This document shows positions 31,203 to 40,578 of a DNA stretch of 64,000 nucleotides, in pieces. Each line of letters starts with the position of its first letter. Positions within the stretch are counted from its first letter, which is position 1. The stretch is from NCBI GenBank assembly GCA_963810615.1, contig CAWEOA010000002.1:124001-188000 (forward strand). The letters run 5' to 3'. This stretch comes from JARRQJ01 sp963810615. Lineage in GTDB: Bacteria; Pseudomonadota; Gammaproteobacteria; DRLM01. The notes below the pieces were generated by a model. The model worked only from the letters and a program-made list of their open reading frames with translations, did no database searches and was not told the DNA's origin. The translations under genes and the position numbers were made by a program.

Positions 31203-31218
31203 TGGCCTAATTGTTGCT
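31203..31218 (+). promoter_or_regulatory. Sigma-54 (-24/-12) promoter of the prkA operon
   Basis: TGGCCTAATTGTTGCT: GG at 31204-31205 and GC at 31216-31217 are separated by exactly 10 bp, and TTGCT matches the -12 consensus. Predicted start near 31229, about 86 bases before prkA. Two direct GCACCA repeats at 31052-31057 and 31062-31067 could be an enhancer site. The rest of the 566-bp spacer shows no gene. Confidence 0.75.
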
Positions 31219-31314
31219 ATTTACAATGGGTGAGCTGATTCAGCAGCCTCAGGCACATGGAAGAAACGAACGCACAGGACATCCAAACCTGCACAGCATT
31301 CGAGTGAGGTAAAT

Positions 31315-33237
31315 ATGGGCATCTTCGACAACTACCAGGCACGATACGAAGGATCACGTGAGGAAGAACTCACCCTTCACGAGTATCTAGAGATATGTAA
31401 AGCAGACCCCACGGCGTATGCCACCGCGGCGGAGCGCATGTTGATGGCGATCGGCGAACCGGAACTCGTCGATACCAGTAAAGACCTGCGTTTAACCCGC
31501 ATCTTTGCCAATAAGGTGATCAAGGTATATCCGGCCTTCCGCGACTTTTACGGCATGGAAGAGACCATCGAACAGATCGTCGCCTTTTTCCGACATGCCG
31601 CCCAAGGGTTGGAAGAAAAGAAACAGATCCTCTACCTGCTTGGACCACCGGGTGGCGGCAAATCCTCCTTGGCGGAGAAGTTGAAATCTCTGATGGAAAA
31701 AATCCCCTTCTACGCCATCAAGGATTCGCCGGTCAATGAATCCCCTCTGAGTCTGTTTTCACGGGAAGAGGACGGGCGGATACTCGAGGAAGACTACGGC
31801 ATACCGCAACGCTACCTGGGCAAGATCATGTCGCCCTGGGCGGTGAAACGCCTGCATGAGTACAACGGCGACATCACCAAATTCAAGGTGGTCAAACTTC
31901 ATCCCTCCATCCTCCGCCAAATCGGCATCTCCAAGACGGAACCCGGCGATGAAAACAATCAGGATATCTCCAGTCTGGTAGGCAAAGTGGATATCCGCAA
32001 GCTTGAGCAATTCTCACAGGACGACCCGGATGCCTACAGCTATTCGGGCGGTTTGTGCCTGGCCAACCAAGGACTCCTGGAGTTCGTGGAAATGTTCAAG
32101 GCGCCGATCAAGGTACTCCATCCCCTGCTGACCGCCACTCAGGAAGGCAACTACAAAGGTACCGAAGGCTTTCCCGCCATCCCCTTTGACGGGATAGTGC
32201 TCGCTCACTCCAATGAATCGGAATGGCAGGCGTTCAAGAACAATAAAAACAATGAGGCGTTCCTCGACCGCATCTATATCGTCAAGGTCCCTTATTGCCT
32301 GCGCGTGCACGAGGAGATGAAGATCTACGAGAAGCTGCTTACCAACAGCTCACTCGCCAACTCCCCCTGCGCGCCCAGCACCTTGGAGATGATGGCGCAG
32401 TTTGCGGTACTGTCACGCCTCAAGGATCCGGAAAACTCCAGCATCTATTCCAAGATGAAGGTATATGACGGCGAAAACCTGAAAGACGTCGACCCCAAGG
32501 CGAAATCCTATCAGGAATATCGTGATTTTGCCGGTCCCGACGAAGGCATGTCCGGTCTCTCGACCCGCTTCGCCTTTAAGATTCTCTCCAAGGTCTTCAA
32601 TTACGACCACTCGGAGATCGCGGCCAATCCCGTCCACCTGCTGTACATCATCGAACAGCAGATCGAACAGGAACAATATCCGCCCGAGATAATGGAGAAA
32701 TATCTGTCATTCCTCAAAGGCTATCTGGCGCCCCGCTACGCGGAGTTCATCGGAAAAGAGATTCAGACCGCATACCTGGAATCCTATTCCGAGTTCGGCC
32801 AGAATATCTTCGACCGCTATGTGACCTATGCCGATTACTGGATTCAGGATTCGGAGTTTCGCGACCCGGATACCGGCGAGTTCCTCGACCGGGCGGCTCT
32901 TAACGCCGAGTTGGAAAAGATCGAGAAACCGGCCGGCATCAGTAACCCCAAGGATTTCCGTAATGAGATTGTTAATTTCGTGCTGCGCGCCCGCGCCCAC
33001 AACGCCGGCAAAAACCCCACGTGGACCAGCTACGAGAAGTTGCGCGAAGTTATTGAAAAAAAGATGTTCTCCACAACCGAGGACCTGTTACCGGTAATCT
33101 CATTCAATGCCAAATCCTCTTCGGAAGACAAGAAGAAACACGAGGAATTCGTCAATCGTATGGTGATGAAAGGATATACTCCCAAGCAGGTACGCTTGCT
33201 GTGTGAATGGCATTTGCGCACCCGTAAGGCCTCCTAA
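31315..33237 (+). CDS. yeaG: PrkA-type serine protein kinase (YeaG)
   Basis: 640 residues, close to E. coli YeaG (644). The AAA+ portion has Walker A LGPPGGGKSSLAEKL at about residues 107-121; the C-terminal PrkA domain lies beyond about residue 400. YeaG is a nutrient-starvation and stress-induced cytosolic kinase in enterobacteria. GAGG lies upstream of the ATG. First of a three-gene operon with yeaH and spoVR-like ycgB, the conserved partnership of this family. A sigma-54 promoter lies just upstream. Confidence 0.95.
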   Translation: MGIFDNYQARYEGSREEELTLHEYLEICKADPTAYATAAERMLMAIGEPELVDTSKDLRLTRIFANKVIKVYPAFRDFYGMEETIEQIVAFFRHAAQGLEEKKQILYLLGPPGGGKSSLAEKLKSLMEKIPFYAIKDSPVNESPLSLFSREEDGRILEEDYGIPQRYLGKIMSPWAVKRLHEYNGDITKFKVVKLHPSILRQIGISKTEPGDENNQDISSLVGKVDIRKLEQFSQDDPDAYSYSGGLCLANQGLLEFVEMFKAPIKVLHPLLTATQEGNYKGTEGFPAIPFDGIVLAHSNESEWQAFKNNKNNEAFLDRIYIVKVPYCLRVHEEMKIYEKLLTNSSLANSPCAPSTLEMMAQFAVLSRLKDPENSSIYSKMKVYDGENLKDVDPKAKSYQEYRDFAGPDEGMSGLSTRFAFKILSKVFNYDHSEIAANPVHLLYIIEQQIEQEQYPPEIMEKYLSFLKGYLAPRYAEFIGKEIQTAYLESYSEFGQNIFDRYVTYADYWIQDSEFRDPDTGEFLDRAALNAELEKIEKPAGISNPKDFRNEIVNFVLRARAHNAGKNPTWTSYEKLREVIEKKMFSTTEDLLPVISFNAKSSSEDKKKHEEFVNRMVMKGYTPKQVRLLCEWHLRTRKAS

Positions 33238-33261
33238 GGACAGAGAGAGAGGTATTATTTT

Positions 33262-34527
33262 GTGGCCCAATTCATCGATAGGCGGCCTAACGGAAAAAAC
33301 AAAAGCGCGGTAAACCGCCACAAATTTATCCGGCGCTACAAAAACCAGATAAAGAAAGCGGTATCGGATGCAATCGCCGAGCGCAGCATCACCGACCTGG
33401 ACCGCGGTGAAAATGTAAATATCCCCGCCAAGGATATTTCGGAGCCTTATCTGCATCACGGCAGCGGCGGCACCAAAGAGACCGCTCACCCCGGCAACAC
33501 GGATTTTGTCACCGGGGACCGAGTACCGCGACCTCCCGGCGGCGGAGGCGGTGGAGGCGGCAGTGACGCCACCAACAGCGGTGAAGGTCTCGATGATTTC
33601 GTATTCCAGATCTCACGCGAAGAATTCCTTAATTTATTCTTCGAAGACCTGGAATTGCCCGACCTCATCAAGACTCAGCTCACCAAGCTGATGATGGAAA
33701 AAACCGTGCGCGCCGGCTATACCACCAGCGGCGTGCCTACCAATATCAATGTTGTCCGCTCTCTGAAAGGCGCCTTGAGCCGCCGTATTGCCCTGCGTTC
33801 TCCATACCAAGCACAGCTCCGCGAGGCCGAGGACGAACTAGAACTGCAGCTGCGACTCAACGAGCACGGCAGCCCGGTTATTCTTGAACTCAAACAACGC
33901 ATCGAATATCTCAAGACCAAGATCAAAGCGGTACCGTTTATCGACACCTTCGACCTACGCTACAATAATCGCGTCAAACAGCCTTACCCATCAAGTCAAG
34001 CCGTGATGTTTTGCCTTATGGACGTCTCGGGCTCCATGGATCAGGCAAAAAAAGACATCGCCAAACGTTTCTTTACGCTCCTTTATTTCTTCCTGACCGG
34101 CACCTACGACAGCATCGAATTGGTCTTCATCCGCCATCATACGGTCGCCAAGGAAGTCGACGAACATGAATTTTTCTATTCACGCGAGACCGGCGGCACC
34201 GTCGTTTCCAGCGCCTTAAAATTGATGGATGAAATCATAGCCGACCGTTATCCGACCTCGGAATGGAATATCTATGCGGCGCAGGCGTCGGACGGAGACA
34301 ACTGGAGCGACGATTCTCCGCTATGCAAAGAGATATTGATCAATTCCATAATGCCTAAGGTGCAGTATTACGCCTACATTGAAATCACCGAAGACACGCC
34401 TCGCGGCTTATGGCGTGAGTTCATGAACGTAAAAAACTCCTGCGCCAATTTCGCCATACAGCGCATCGAAAAGGCCGGCGATATCTTCCCGGTATTTCAA
34501 AAACTATTTAAAAAGAAGGCGGCATGA
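33262..34527 (+). CDS. yeaH: YeaH family protein (DUF444, VWA-like)
   Basis: 421 residues starting at GTG 33262 with AGAGAGG upstream. The N-terminus is basic (DRRPNGKNKSAVNRHKFIRR), then a glycine run GGGGGGGGS and a C-terminal von Willebrand A-like domain with the metal-site motif MDVSGSMDQAKKD. Partner of the PrkA kinase in a conserved stress module. It overlaps the next gene by 4 bp (ATGA). Confidence 0.94.
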   Translation: MAQFIDRRPNGKNKSAVNRHKFIRRYKNQIKKAVSDAIAERSITDLDRGENVNIPAKDISEPYLHHGSGGTKETAHPGNTDFVTGDRVPRPPGGGGGGGGSDATNSGEGLDDFVFQISREEFLNLFFEDLELPDLIKTQLTKLMMEKTVRAGYTTSGVPTNINVVRSLKGALSRRIALRSPYQAQLREAEDELELQLRLNEHGSPVILELKQRIEYLKTKIKAVPFIDTFDLRYNNRVKQPYPSSQAVMFCLMDVSGSMDQAKKDIAKRFFTLLYFFLTGTYDSIELVFIRHHTVAKEVDEHEFFYSRETGGTVVSSALKLMDEIIADRYPTSEWNIYAAQASDGDNWSDDSPLCKEILINSIMPKVQYYAYIEITEDTPRGLWREFMNVKNSCANFAIQRIEKAGDIFPVFQKLFKKKAA

Positions 34528-36026
34528 ACGGCGAAAAATTACCATACACGTCCGAGTGGACCTTCGATCTGCTGCATCGCTACGATGAAGAGATCGCTAA
34601 AATTGCTGCGGAATACGGCCTCGACACTTATCCGAATCAAATCGAGGTGATTAGCGCCGAGCAGATGATGGATGCCTATTCTTCGGTAGGCATGCCGGTC
34701 GGCTATCATCACTGGTCATTCGGAAAGCAATTCCTCAGCGTCGAGCAACGCTACAAGCGCGGCCACATGGGACTGGCTTATGAGATCGTAATCAATTCCA
34801 ACCCCTGCATTGCCTACTTAATGGAAGAGAATTCCATGACTATGCAGGCGCTGGTAATCGCGCATGCCGGTTACGGCCATAACTCCTTCTTCAAAGGAAA
34901 TTATCTCTTCAAGACCTGGACCAATCCTGACTCCATCATCGATTATCTGGTATTTGCTAAAAAATACGTCATGGATTGCGAGCGCCGTCATGGCGAGGAG
35001 GAAGTGGAGCTAATTCTGGATTCCTGCCATGCATTGATGAATTACGGTGTGGACCGCTACAAACGACCACCCCGCCTTTCATTGCAAAAGGAACGGCTCC
35101 GTCAGAAGGATCGGGAAGAATACCTTCAATCTCAGATTAACGACCTGTGGCGCACCATCCCAAGGACCGACACATCTGAAGATGCCGCCAAGGAAATCCT
35201 GTTCCCCTCCGAACCCCAGGAAAATATATTATATTTCATCGAAAAAAATGCCCCGCTGCTAGAACCATGGCAGCGTGAACTGGTGCGCATCGTCAGAAAG
35301 ATCGCCCAGTATTTTTACCCGCAACGGCAAACCCAAGTCATGAACGAGGGTTGGGCAACCTTCTGGCATTACACCATTCTCAACACGCTCTACGACAAAG
35401 ATTTGGTCTGCGATGGTTTTATAATTGAGTTTTTGAAGACCCATACCAATGTAATCTATCAACCGGCGTATAACAGCCCCTATTATTCAGGGATCAATCC
35501 CTACGCCCTGGGCTTTGCCATGATGAGTGACATACGCAGGATTTGTGAACATCCCACCGAAGAGGATAGACGCTGGTTTCCGGAATTCGCCGGAGCGGAC
35601 TGGTTGAGAACGCTGGACTTCGCCATGCGAAATTTCAAGGATGAAAGCTTTATCGCGCAATATTTATCCCCGAAACTTATTCGGGACTTCAGATTGTTCA
35701 GCGTTCTCGACGACGATAGCGACAATTATCTCGAAGTCTCAGCCATCCATGACGATGCGGGTTATCGCCATGTACGTAGCGCCTTGGCCAACCAATACAA
35801 CCTCAGCGTTCGAGAACCGAACATCCAGGTTCACAATGTAAACTTAAGGGGAGACCGTTCTCTGACCTTGCGCCACATCCAACACGATCGCCAACCTCTC
35901 GCCGATGACACCGATGAAATCATGCGACATATAGCTCGTCTGTGGGGCTTCACCGTGCGCCTCGAGACAATGCTTGAGGACGGTCAAGTGGAGTTATGCT
36001 ACGAAACAAAAAAGGAAGATTCCTAA
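34524..36026 (+). CDS. ycgB: SpoVR family protein (YcgB)
   Basis: 500 residues matching SpoVR/YcgB. Conserved stretches: GMPVGYHHWSFGKQF near residue 55, YEIVINSNPCIAYLMEENS, HAGYGHNSFFKGNYLF, and NEGWATFWHYTILN with a histidine-rich pattern. Cytosolic, biochemical role unresolved; in Bacillus the relative affects spore cortex formation. Third gene of the yeaG-yeaH-ycgB operon. Confidence 0.95.
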   Translation: MNGEKLPYTSEWTFDLLHRYDEEIAKIAAEYGLDTYPNQIEVISAEQMMDAYSSVGMPVGYHHWSFGKQFLSVEQRYKRGHMGLAYEIVINSNPCIAYLMEENSMTMQALVIAHAGYGHNSFFKGNYLFKTWTNPDSIIDYLVFAKKYVMDCERRHGEEEVELILDSCHALMNYGVDRYKRPPRLSLQKERLRQKDREEYLQSQINDLWRTIPRTDTSEDAAKEILFPSEPQENILYFIEKNAPLLEPWQRELVRIVRKIAQYFYPQRQTQVMNEGWATFWHYTILNTLYDKDLVCDGFIIEFLKTHTNVIYQPAYNSPYYSGINPYALGFAMMSDIRRICEHPTEEDRRWFPEFAGADWLRTLDFAMRNFKDESFIAQYLSPKLIRDFRLFSVLDDDSDNYLEVSAIHDDAGYRHVRSALANQYNLSVREPNIQVHNVNLRGDRSLTLRHIQHDRQPLADDTDEIMRHIARLWGFTVRLETMLEDGQVELCYETKKEDS

Positions 36027-36216
36027 TTTCCCCGCCTCACCCCTTTTCATATACTGCCATTTAATTTTCAGCTCCCCCGCCGATAACGGTATATGGACTG
36101 GCCATCTTGATTTGATGGAAAACCAATATCTCATTGTATTTAAACGGGAATAATAATTCCAATGCTGAGAATATGCCGCCGTCTCGTCCCGGATTCCACT
36201 TATCTGCCGTTTAGGC

Positions 36217-38718
36217 ATGCGGGTGCTTATGTCAAGCAATAGCCCCCAAGCTTCTCTCGACTCAAACTCCGGGCAGGGACTCTCCAAGCTTATGAGCGAG
36301 GCGATCAATTATCCTACGCCACCTTTATGCGTCACCCCCGCTGAAATGAGCGTGCAGCAGGGAGAGAAAGTGATATTGGAATTAAGTAACGGGCACAAGC
36401 TGATCGGAAAACTGCATTCATTCGATTCTGAAAAAGGCAACATCAGTGTCGCCATCGATGACAATGACAATCCCAAAACACATGGCATGCACGAAATCAG
36501 GCTGCTTCGCATCCCCAAACCACGCCGCTGGATATTGGATGAAGATTCAATCTTGACCCAGGCAAAAGGCGTCAAAGTCAGCACCGAACCACTCGAGTAT
36601 GAAATAGAATTGACGGACCACACCACCCTGGAGGGCAGCACCTACGGCTTCCGAAACGGACGACACGGCATCTATCTCTTCCCGGTCCTCGAACAAAATC
36701 AATACGCCCACCTATTCGTTCCAAACAGTGCTATAACTCGCCACCGTATCGGCAAACATCTCGGTCAGCAATTGGTCAAGGATAAAGCGATCACCGACAG
36801 AGATGTGGCAATTGTATTGATGGAACAACAAGATAATCGATCGCGTTCACTGGGAGAACATCTAGCCCTCACCGAGGTGGTTACTCCGGATCAATTGATA
36901 AAGGCAATCAAACGTCAAACCAGCATGCCACATCTGCAATTGGGCGAAATCCTTATCCAGGAAAAATTGATCACCAATGAACAGCTCGAAAACGCTCTGA
37001 CACAACAAAAAAAACAGCGCACCATGACCCTCGGCGAACTATTGATAGGCAAGGGACTGGTCAACCAAGAGATCATTCAGCGAAGCCTGGCCACCAAGCT
37101 TGGATTCCCTTTCGTGAATCTCCATCAATTCCCATTAGATTTGACGATTCTCAACCTCATCGACAAAGAATTTGCGACAACCCAGAACGCAATGCCATTG
37201 CACCGCCATAACGATAAACTGGTCGTGGCGATGCTGGATCCTACCAAGTGGGAAACCATCGAAGCCCTGCAATCCAGGACCGGTTTCACTATTGAACCAG
37301 TTATAGCGACTCAAACAGACATCCTATGGGCAATAAATTTTTACTTCGGCAATTTGAGCAGCAACGACGCCCCTCGCACAAAAAAGACCGCACCGCAACA
37401 ATCTCACGAAACCGATGAATCGCCGCTGAATTATCTATTTCCGGAAAACGCTAAAGTCGACAATGACTCCGTCGCTCAATTTCTCCGTACCGTGATTTTA
37501 GACGGCGCACGGCGGGGCATCAGCCATCTTCACTTCGAACCCGTACGCAACCATGGTGCGATTGTGCGGCTGCGTAAAGATGGTGATTTATCGGAGGCGG
37601 GAGTCATCCCCGAGAAAGCTTGGCGATCGCTCATTAGCGAGCTTAGATCACTGGCTAAACTCACGCCCGAAATGAATTTCGGCGCCCAGCTCATCTCCAT
37701 CGACACACATTTCCTTGAGCCCGCCCGCATCGATTTACAACTCGCCACTATCCCGAACATGGACGGTGGGGAGGACTTTGTTCTGAAACTGGGAACCTCG
37801 AATTACACTCCGTTACTGAAGGATACCGGCCTGAGCACCCCCAATCTCAAACGCATTGTCGATCTCTGTGACAGCCCTCGAGGCTTATTGCTGGTAACCG
37901 GGACATATGATTCCGGAAAATCGACAATGCTGAGCGCACTCCTTACTCATCTCAACGGGACGCATAAGAAGATTTGGGTAATCGGCGAAGAAGGCAGGAA
38001 AATGCCGGAAGGCATACGTCAAACACCGCTACAGTCAGTCAAGGATGCCAATCAGATTACGACCTTAGATGTTATATTACATGCCGATCCCGACATCATC
38101 GCTGTCGGAGATCTGTCCTCCCAAACAATCGCACAAAAGGTGCTATCCGCTTCTTTAAGCAGCCATCTGATAATCTCCGCCCTTAACGTACGTCACGCCA
38201 GCGAGGCCATAGACAGGCTGATAAATATGCGTCTACCTAACTATGAAATTGCCGACGCGCTCTTGGGCATTCTGGCGCAGCGCCTTGTAAAAAAATTATG
38301 CACTCATTGTAGAAAGCGCTATATGCCGAATTCAGAAGAAATGCGCATGCTGGTGGCTGAATATTGTGCGGAAATGTACGATGAAGACGAATCAAGTGTT
38401 CGCATCAAGGCCCTGCATGAAAAGGTCTCAAACGGCTGGACCGAAACCTATACCAAACCCGCCGAAGAATTTATGCTGCATCGCGCCACCGGCTGCAAGC
38501 ATTGTCAAAACACGGGCTATGACGGCAGAATTGCACTGCATGAATTGCTGGAAATCACTCCGCCGGTAAAGCGCGCCCTACTCGACGGCGTCGACGCCAA
38601 GGGCATTATGGCGGCGGCATTATCATCGGGAATGAAGACGCTGAAACAGGACGGAATCGAGAAAGTCCTACAGGGTCATACCGATATGACCCAAGTGCGC
38701 AGCGCCTGCCGCGTTTAA
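36217..38718 (+). CDS. PilB/GspE-like protein with four tandem MshEN motifs and divergent ATPase motifs
   Basis: 833 residues. Residues about 45-175 hold two beta-rich segments (VILELSNGHKLIGKL and YEIELTDHTTLEG). Four MshEN motifs follow with an exact 30-residue period, beginning at Leu182, Leu212, Leu242 and Leu272; this motif binds c-di-GMP in MshE. The C-terminal domain resembles PilB/GspE: P-loop GTYDSGKS (562-569), DPDIIAVGDL (624-633) and two CxxC pairs (CTHC, CKHC). However, the usual VGEIRDxET becomes VGDLSSQT, and Asn657 replaces the His of STLHTN. Assembly-ATPase activity is therefore doubtful; a c-di-GMP-responsive regulator is one idea. No pilus genes nearby. The start could also be 36229. 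Confidence 0.8.
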   Translation: MRVLMSSNSPQASLDSNSGQGLSKLMSEAINYPTPPLCVTPAEMSVQQGEKVILELSNGHKLIGKLHSFDSEKGNISVAIDDNDNPKTHGMHEIRLLRIPKPRRWILDEDSILTQAKGVKVSTEPLEYEIELTDHTTLEGSTYGFRNGRHGIYLFPVLEQNQYAHLFVPNSAITRHRIGKHLGQQLVKDKAITDRDVAIVLMEQQDNRSRSLGEHLALTEVVTPDQLIKAIKRQTSMPHLQLGEILIQEKLITNEQLENALTQQKKQRTMTLGELLIGKGLVNQEIIQRSLATKLGFPFVNLHQFPLDLTILNLIDKEFATTQNAMPLHRHNDKLVVAMLDPTKWETIEALQSRTGFTIEPVIATQTDILWAINFYFGNLSSNDAPRTKKTAPQQSHETDESPLNYLFPENAKVDNDSVAQFLRTVILDGARRGISHLHFEPVRNHGAIVRLRKDGDLSEAGVIPEKAWRSLISELRSLAKLTPEMNFGAQLISIDTHFLEPARIDLQLATIPNMDGGEDFVLKLGTSNYTPLLKDTGLSTPNLKRIVDLCDSPRGLLLVTGTYDSGKSTMLSALLTHLNGTHKKIWVIGEEGRKMPEGIRQTPLQSVKDANQITTLDVILHADPDIIAVGDLSSQTIAQKVLSASLSSHLIISALNVRHASEAIDRLINMRLPNYEIADALLGILAQRLVKKLCTHCRKRYMPNSEEMRMLVAEYCAEMYDEDESSVRIKALHEKVSNGWTETYTKPAEEFMLHRATGCKHCQNTGYDGRIALHELLEITPPVKRALLDGVDAKGIMAAALSSGMKTLKQDGIEKVLQGHTDMTQVRSACRV

Positions 38719-38788
38719 TTTCACCCGCCATGCCGCCGCAACCAAAACCTCGAACCACCAGTCCGACACGCGGCGCTTTCGCGAGTTA

Positions 38789-39409
38789 TTATTGACGCGC
38801 CACCTGCGTCAGCGGCAACAAACTCGCTCTCTTGTACCAGGCGCGATAGGCCAGCAACACGGCCAGCAATGAGCCATAAATCACCGGCTCCCTTACATCC
38901 GCCTTTACCAGCCACAGATAATGCAGCACACCGCCGGTGGCTATGACATATACCAGCTGATGCAGCTTCGCCCAACGCGAACCCAGACGTCTTACCCAGT
39001 TTTTGGTGGACGTGACCGCCAGCGGAATCAACATCACAAAGGCGGAAAAACCGACCGTTATATAGGGCCGCTTGATGATGTCCTTGACGATCTCGTGCAC
39101 ATTGAAGAAGTGATCGAATACCAGCCACGTCAGAAAGTGCATAACCGCGTAAAAGAAGGCATATAAACCCAGCATGCGCCGCAGGCGTATCAGGATATTC
39201 CAACCGGTCAGGCGCCTCAGAGGAGTAATCGTCAGGGTCAGCAACAACAACCGTAGCGTCCAAATACCGGTACGATGATTGAGTTTCTCTACCGGGTTGG
39301 CGCCGAGGTGATGGGTAAAAGTATCCCACACCAGTATGGCAAACGGCACCAAACATAATATAAAAACGACCGGCTTGATCACCCGCGTCATCCACTGGGT
39401 TGCGGTCAT
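38789..39409 (-). CDS. msrQ: Methionine sulfoxide reductase heme-binding subunit
   Basis: 206-residue inner-membrane b-type haem protein (YedZ) that passes quinone electrons to periplasmic MsrP for repair of oxidised methionine. About six hydrophobic segments, with membrane histidines in VMHFLTW and KLHQLVYVIATGGVLHY typical of the ferric-reductase-like domain. It starts 5 bases after the msrP stop, so the two form an operon. A longer overlapping frame at 38721-39395 is a shadow. Confidence 0.93.
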   Translation of the reverse strand: MTATQWMTRVIKPVVFILCLVPFAILVWDTFTHHLGANPVEKLNHRTGIWTLRLLLLTLTITPLRRLTGWNILIRLRRMLGLYAFFYAVMHFLTWLVFDHFFNVHEIVKDIIKRPYITVGFSAFVMLIPLAVTSTKNWVRRLGSRWAKLHQLVYVIATGGVLHYLWLVKADVREPVIYGSLLAVLLAYRAWYKRASLLPLTQVARQ

Positions 39410-39414
39410 GGCCT

Positions 39415-40362
39415 TCAGAAGAATTTCCTTAAATCCATGCCGGTATACAGCGACGCCACTTCATCGGCATAGCCATTGAACATCAAGGTCTCACGCTTGA
39501 AAAAATCACCGATACGTCGCTCCCTGGCTTGGCTCCAGCGGGGATGATCGACATGGGGATTCACATTGGCATAGAAACCATACTCACGGGCTGCGGTCTT
39601 GGCCCAGGTATTGAGCGGCATCTCTTCCACCAGACTGATCTTGACGATGGACTTGATGCTCTTGAAGCCGTATTTCCAAGGCACTACCAAACGTAAGGGT
39701 GCGCCGTCCTGATTGGGCAGGACCTCGCCGTAGAGACCGACCGCCAGCAGCGTCAAGGGATTCATGGCCTCATCAATACGCAAGCCCTCGACATAAGGCC
39801 AATCCAATACCGTGCGATTCTGCCCCGGAAATTGTTTGGGGTCATACAGGGTCTCAAAACGTACGTATTTCGCCCGCGACGTCGGCTCGAAACGTTTAAG
39901 CAAGTCACTCAGGGGAAAGCCGTCCCAGGGGATCACCATCGACCATGCCTCCACGCAACGCAGACGGTATATCCGCTCCTGCACGACATATGGGCGGATA
40001 AAATCATCGATATCGAATGTTCCGGGTTTCGCCACCTCGCCGTCGACCACCACCTGCCACGGCCGCGGCTTGAGGCTCCCGGCCAAGCGTGACGGATCTT
40101 CCTTGTCGGTACCGAACTCGTAGAAATTGTTATAGCTGGTCACGGATTCGTAGGGGGTCAGCTCATCCTTAGCGTTGTAAGGCCCCTTGATCACCTTAGA
40201 CAACTTGGTACCGGCCCAGGCCGGCTCCACGCCGGCCAATGCCGCAGCGGCGACTACGCTGCCGGCCCCCAGGCGTAAAAAACGGCGCCTATCCAGATAA
40301 ACCCCCTGAGGGGTAATCTCTGAAGGGGACACCTCGCTGCGACGTTTTACCTTAATCAACAT
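39415..40362 (-). CDS. msrP: Protein-methionine-sulfoxide reductase catalytic subunit (molybdoenzyme)
   Basis: 315 residues. A Tat signal with DRRRFLRLG lies at about residues 24-32, and cleavage is near PAWA. The sulfite-oxidase-like fold carries the molybdenum-ligand cysteine in YRLRCVEAWSMVIPWDGFPL. MsrP repairs Met-SO in periplasmic proteins with MsrQ. All family blocks visible: LLAVGLYGEVLPNQDGAPLR and VPWKYGFKSIKSIV. First gene of msrPQ. Confidence 0.95.
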   Translation of the reverse strand: MLIKVKRRSEVSPSEITPQGVYLDRRRFLRLGAGSVVAAAALAGVEPAWAGTKLSKVIKGPYNAKDELTPYESVTSYNNFYEFGTDKEDPSRLAGSLKPRPWQVVVDGEVAKPGTFDIDDFIRPYVVQERIYRLRCVEAWSMVIPWDGFPLSDLLKRFEPTSRAKYVRFETLYDPKQFPGQNRTVLDWPYVEGLRIDEAMNPLTLLAVGLYGEVLPNQDGAPLRLVVPWKYGFKSIKSIVKISLVEEMPLNTWAKTAAREYGFYANVNPHVDHPRWSQARERRIGDFFKRETLMFNGYADEVASLYTGMDLRKFF

Positions 40363-40578
40363 AAGGGAACCTCACCAAGATCTTTCTCGATAACGTTCAT
40401 TTCGACCCTTAATCATCAGAATTGTTACACATTAGTCGCCGACCCACCCAAGACCTTACACTTCCCTGTGAATTTATCGTCACGCAATGGGATCCCGTTA
40501 TCACCGCCACCCATAGACGCCCGCCGTCGTAACCCAGGATAATCAGCGGATTATATTTTTACCCGGCAAGGAGGTTTC

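Noticed and set aside
38721..39395. 224-codon minus-strand ORF
   Set aside because: Shadow of msrQ, which shows the real membrane pattern.
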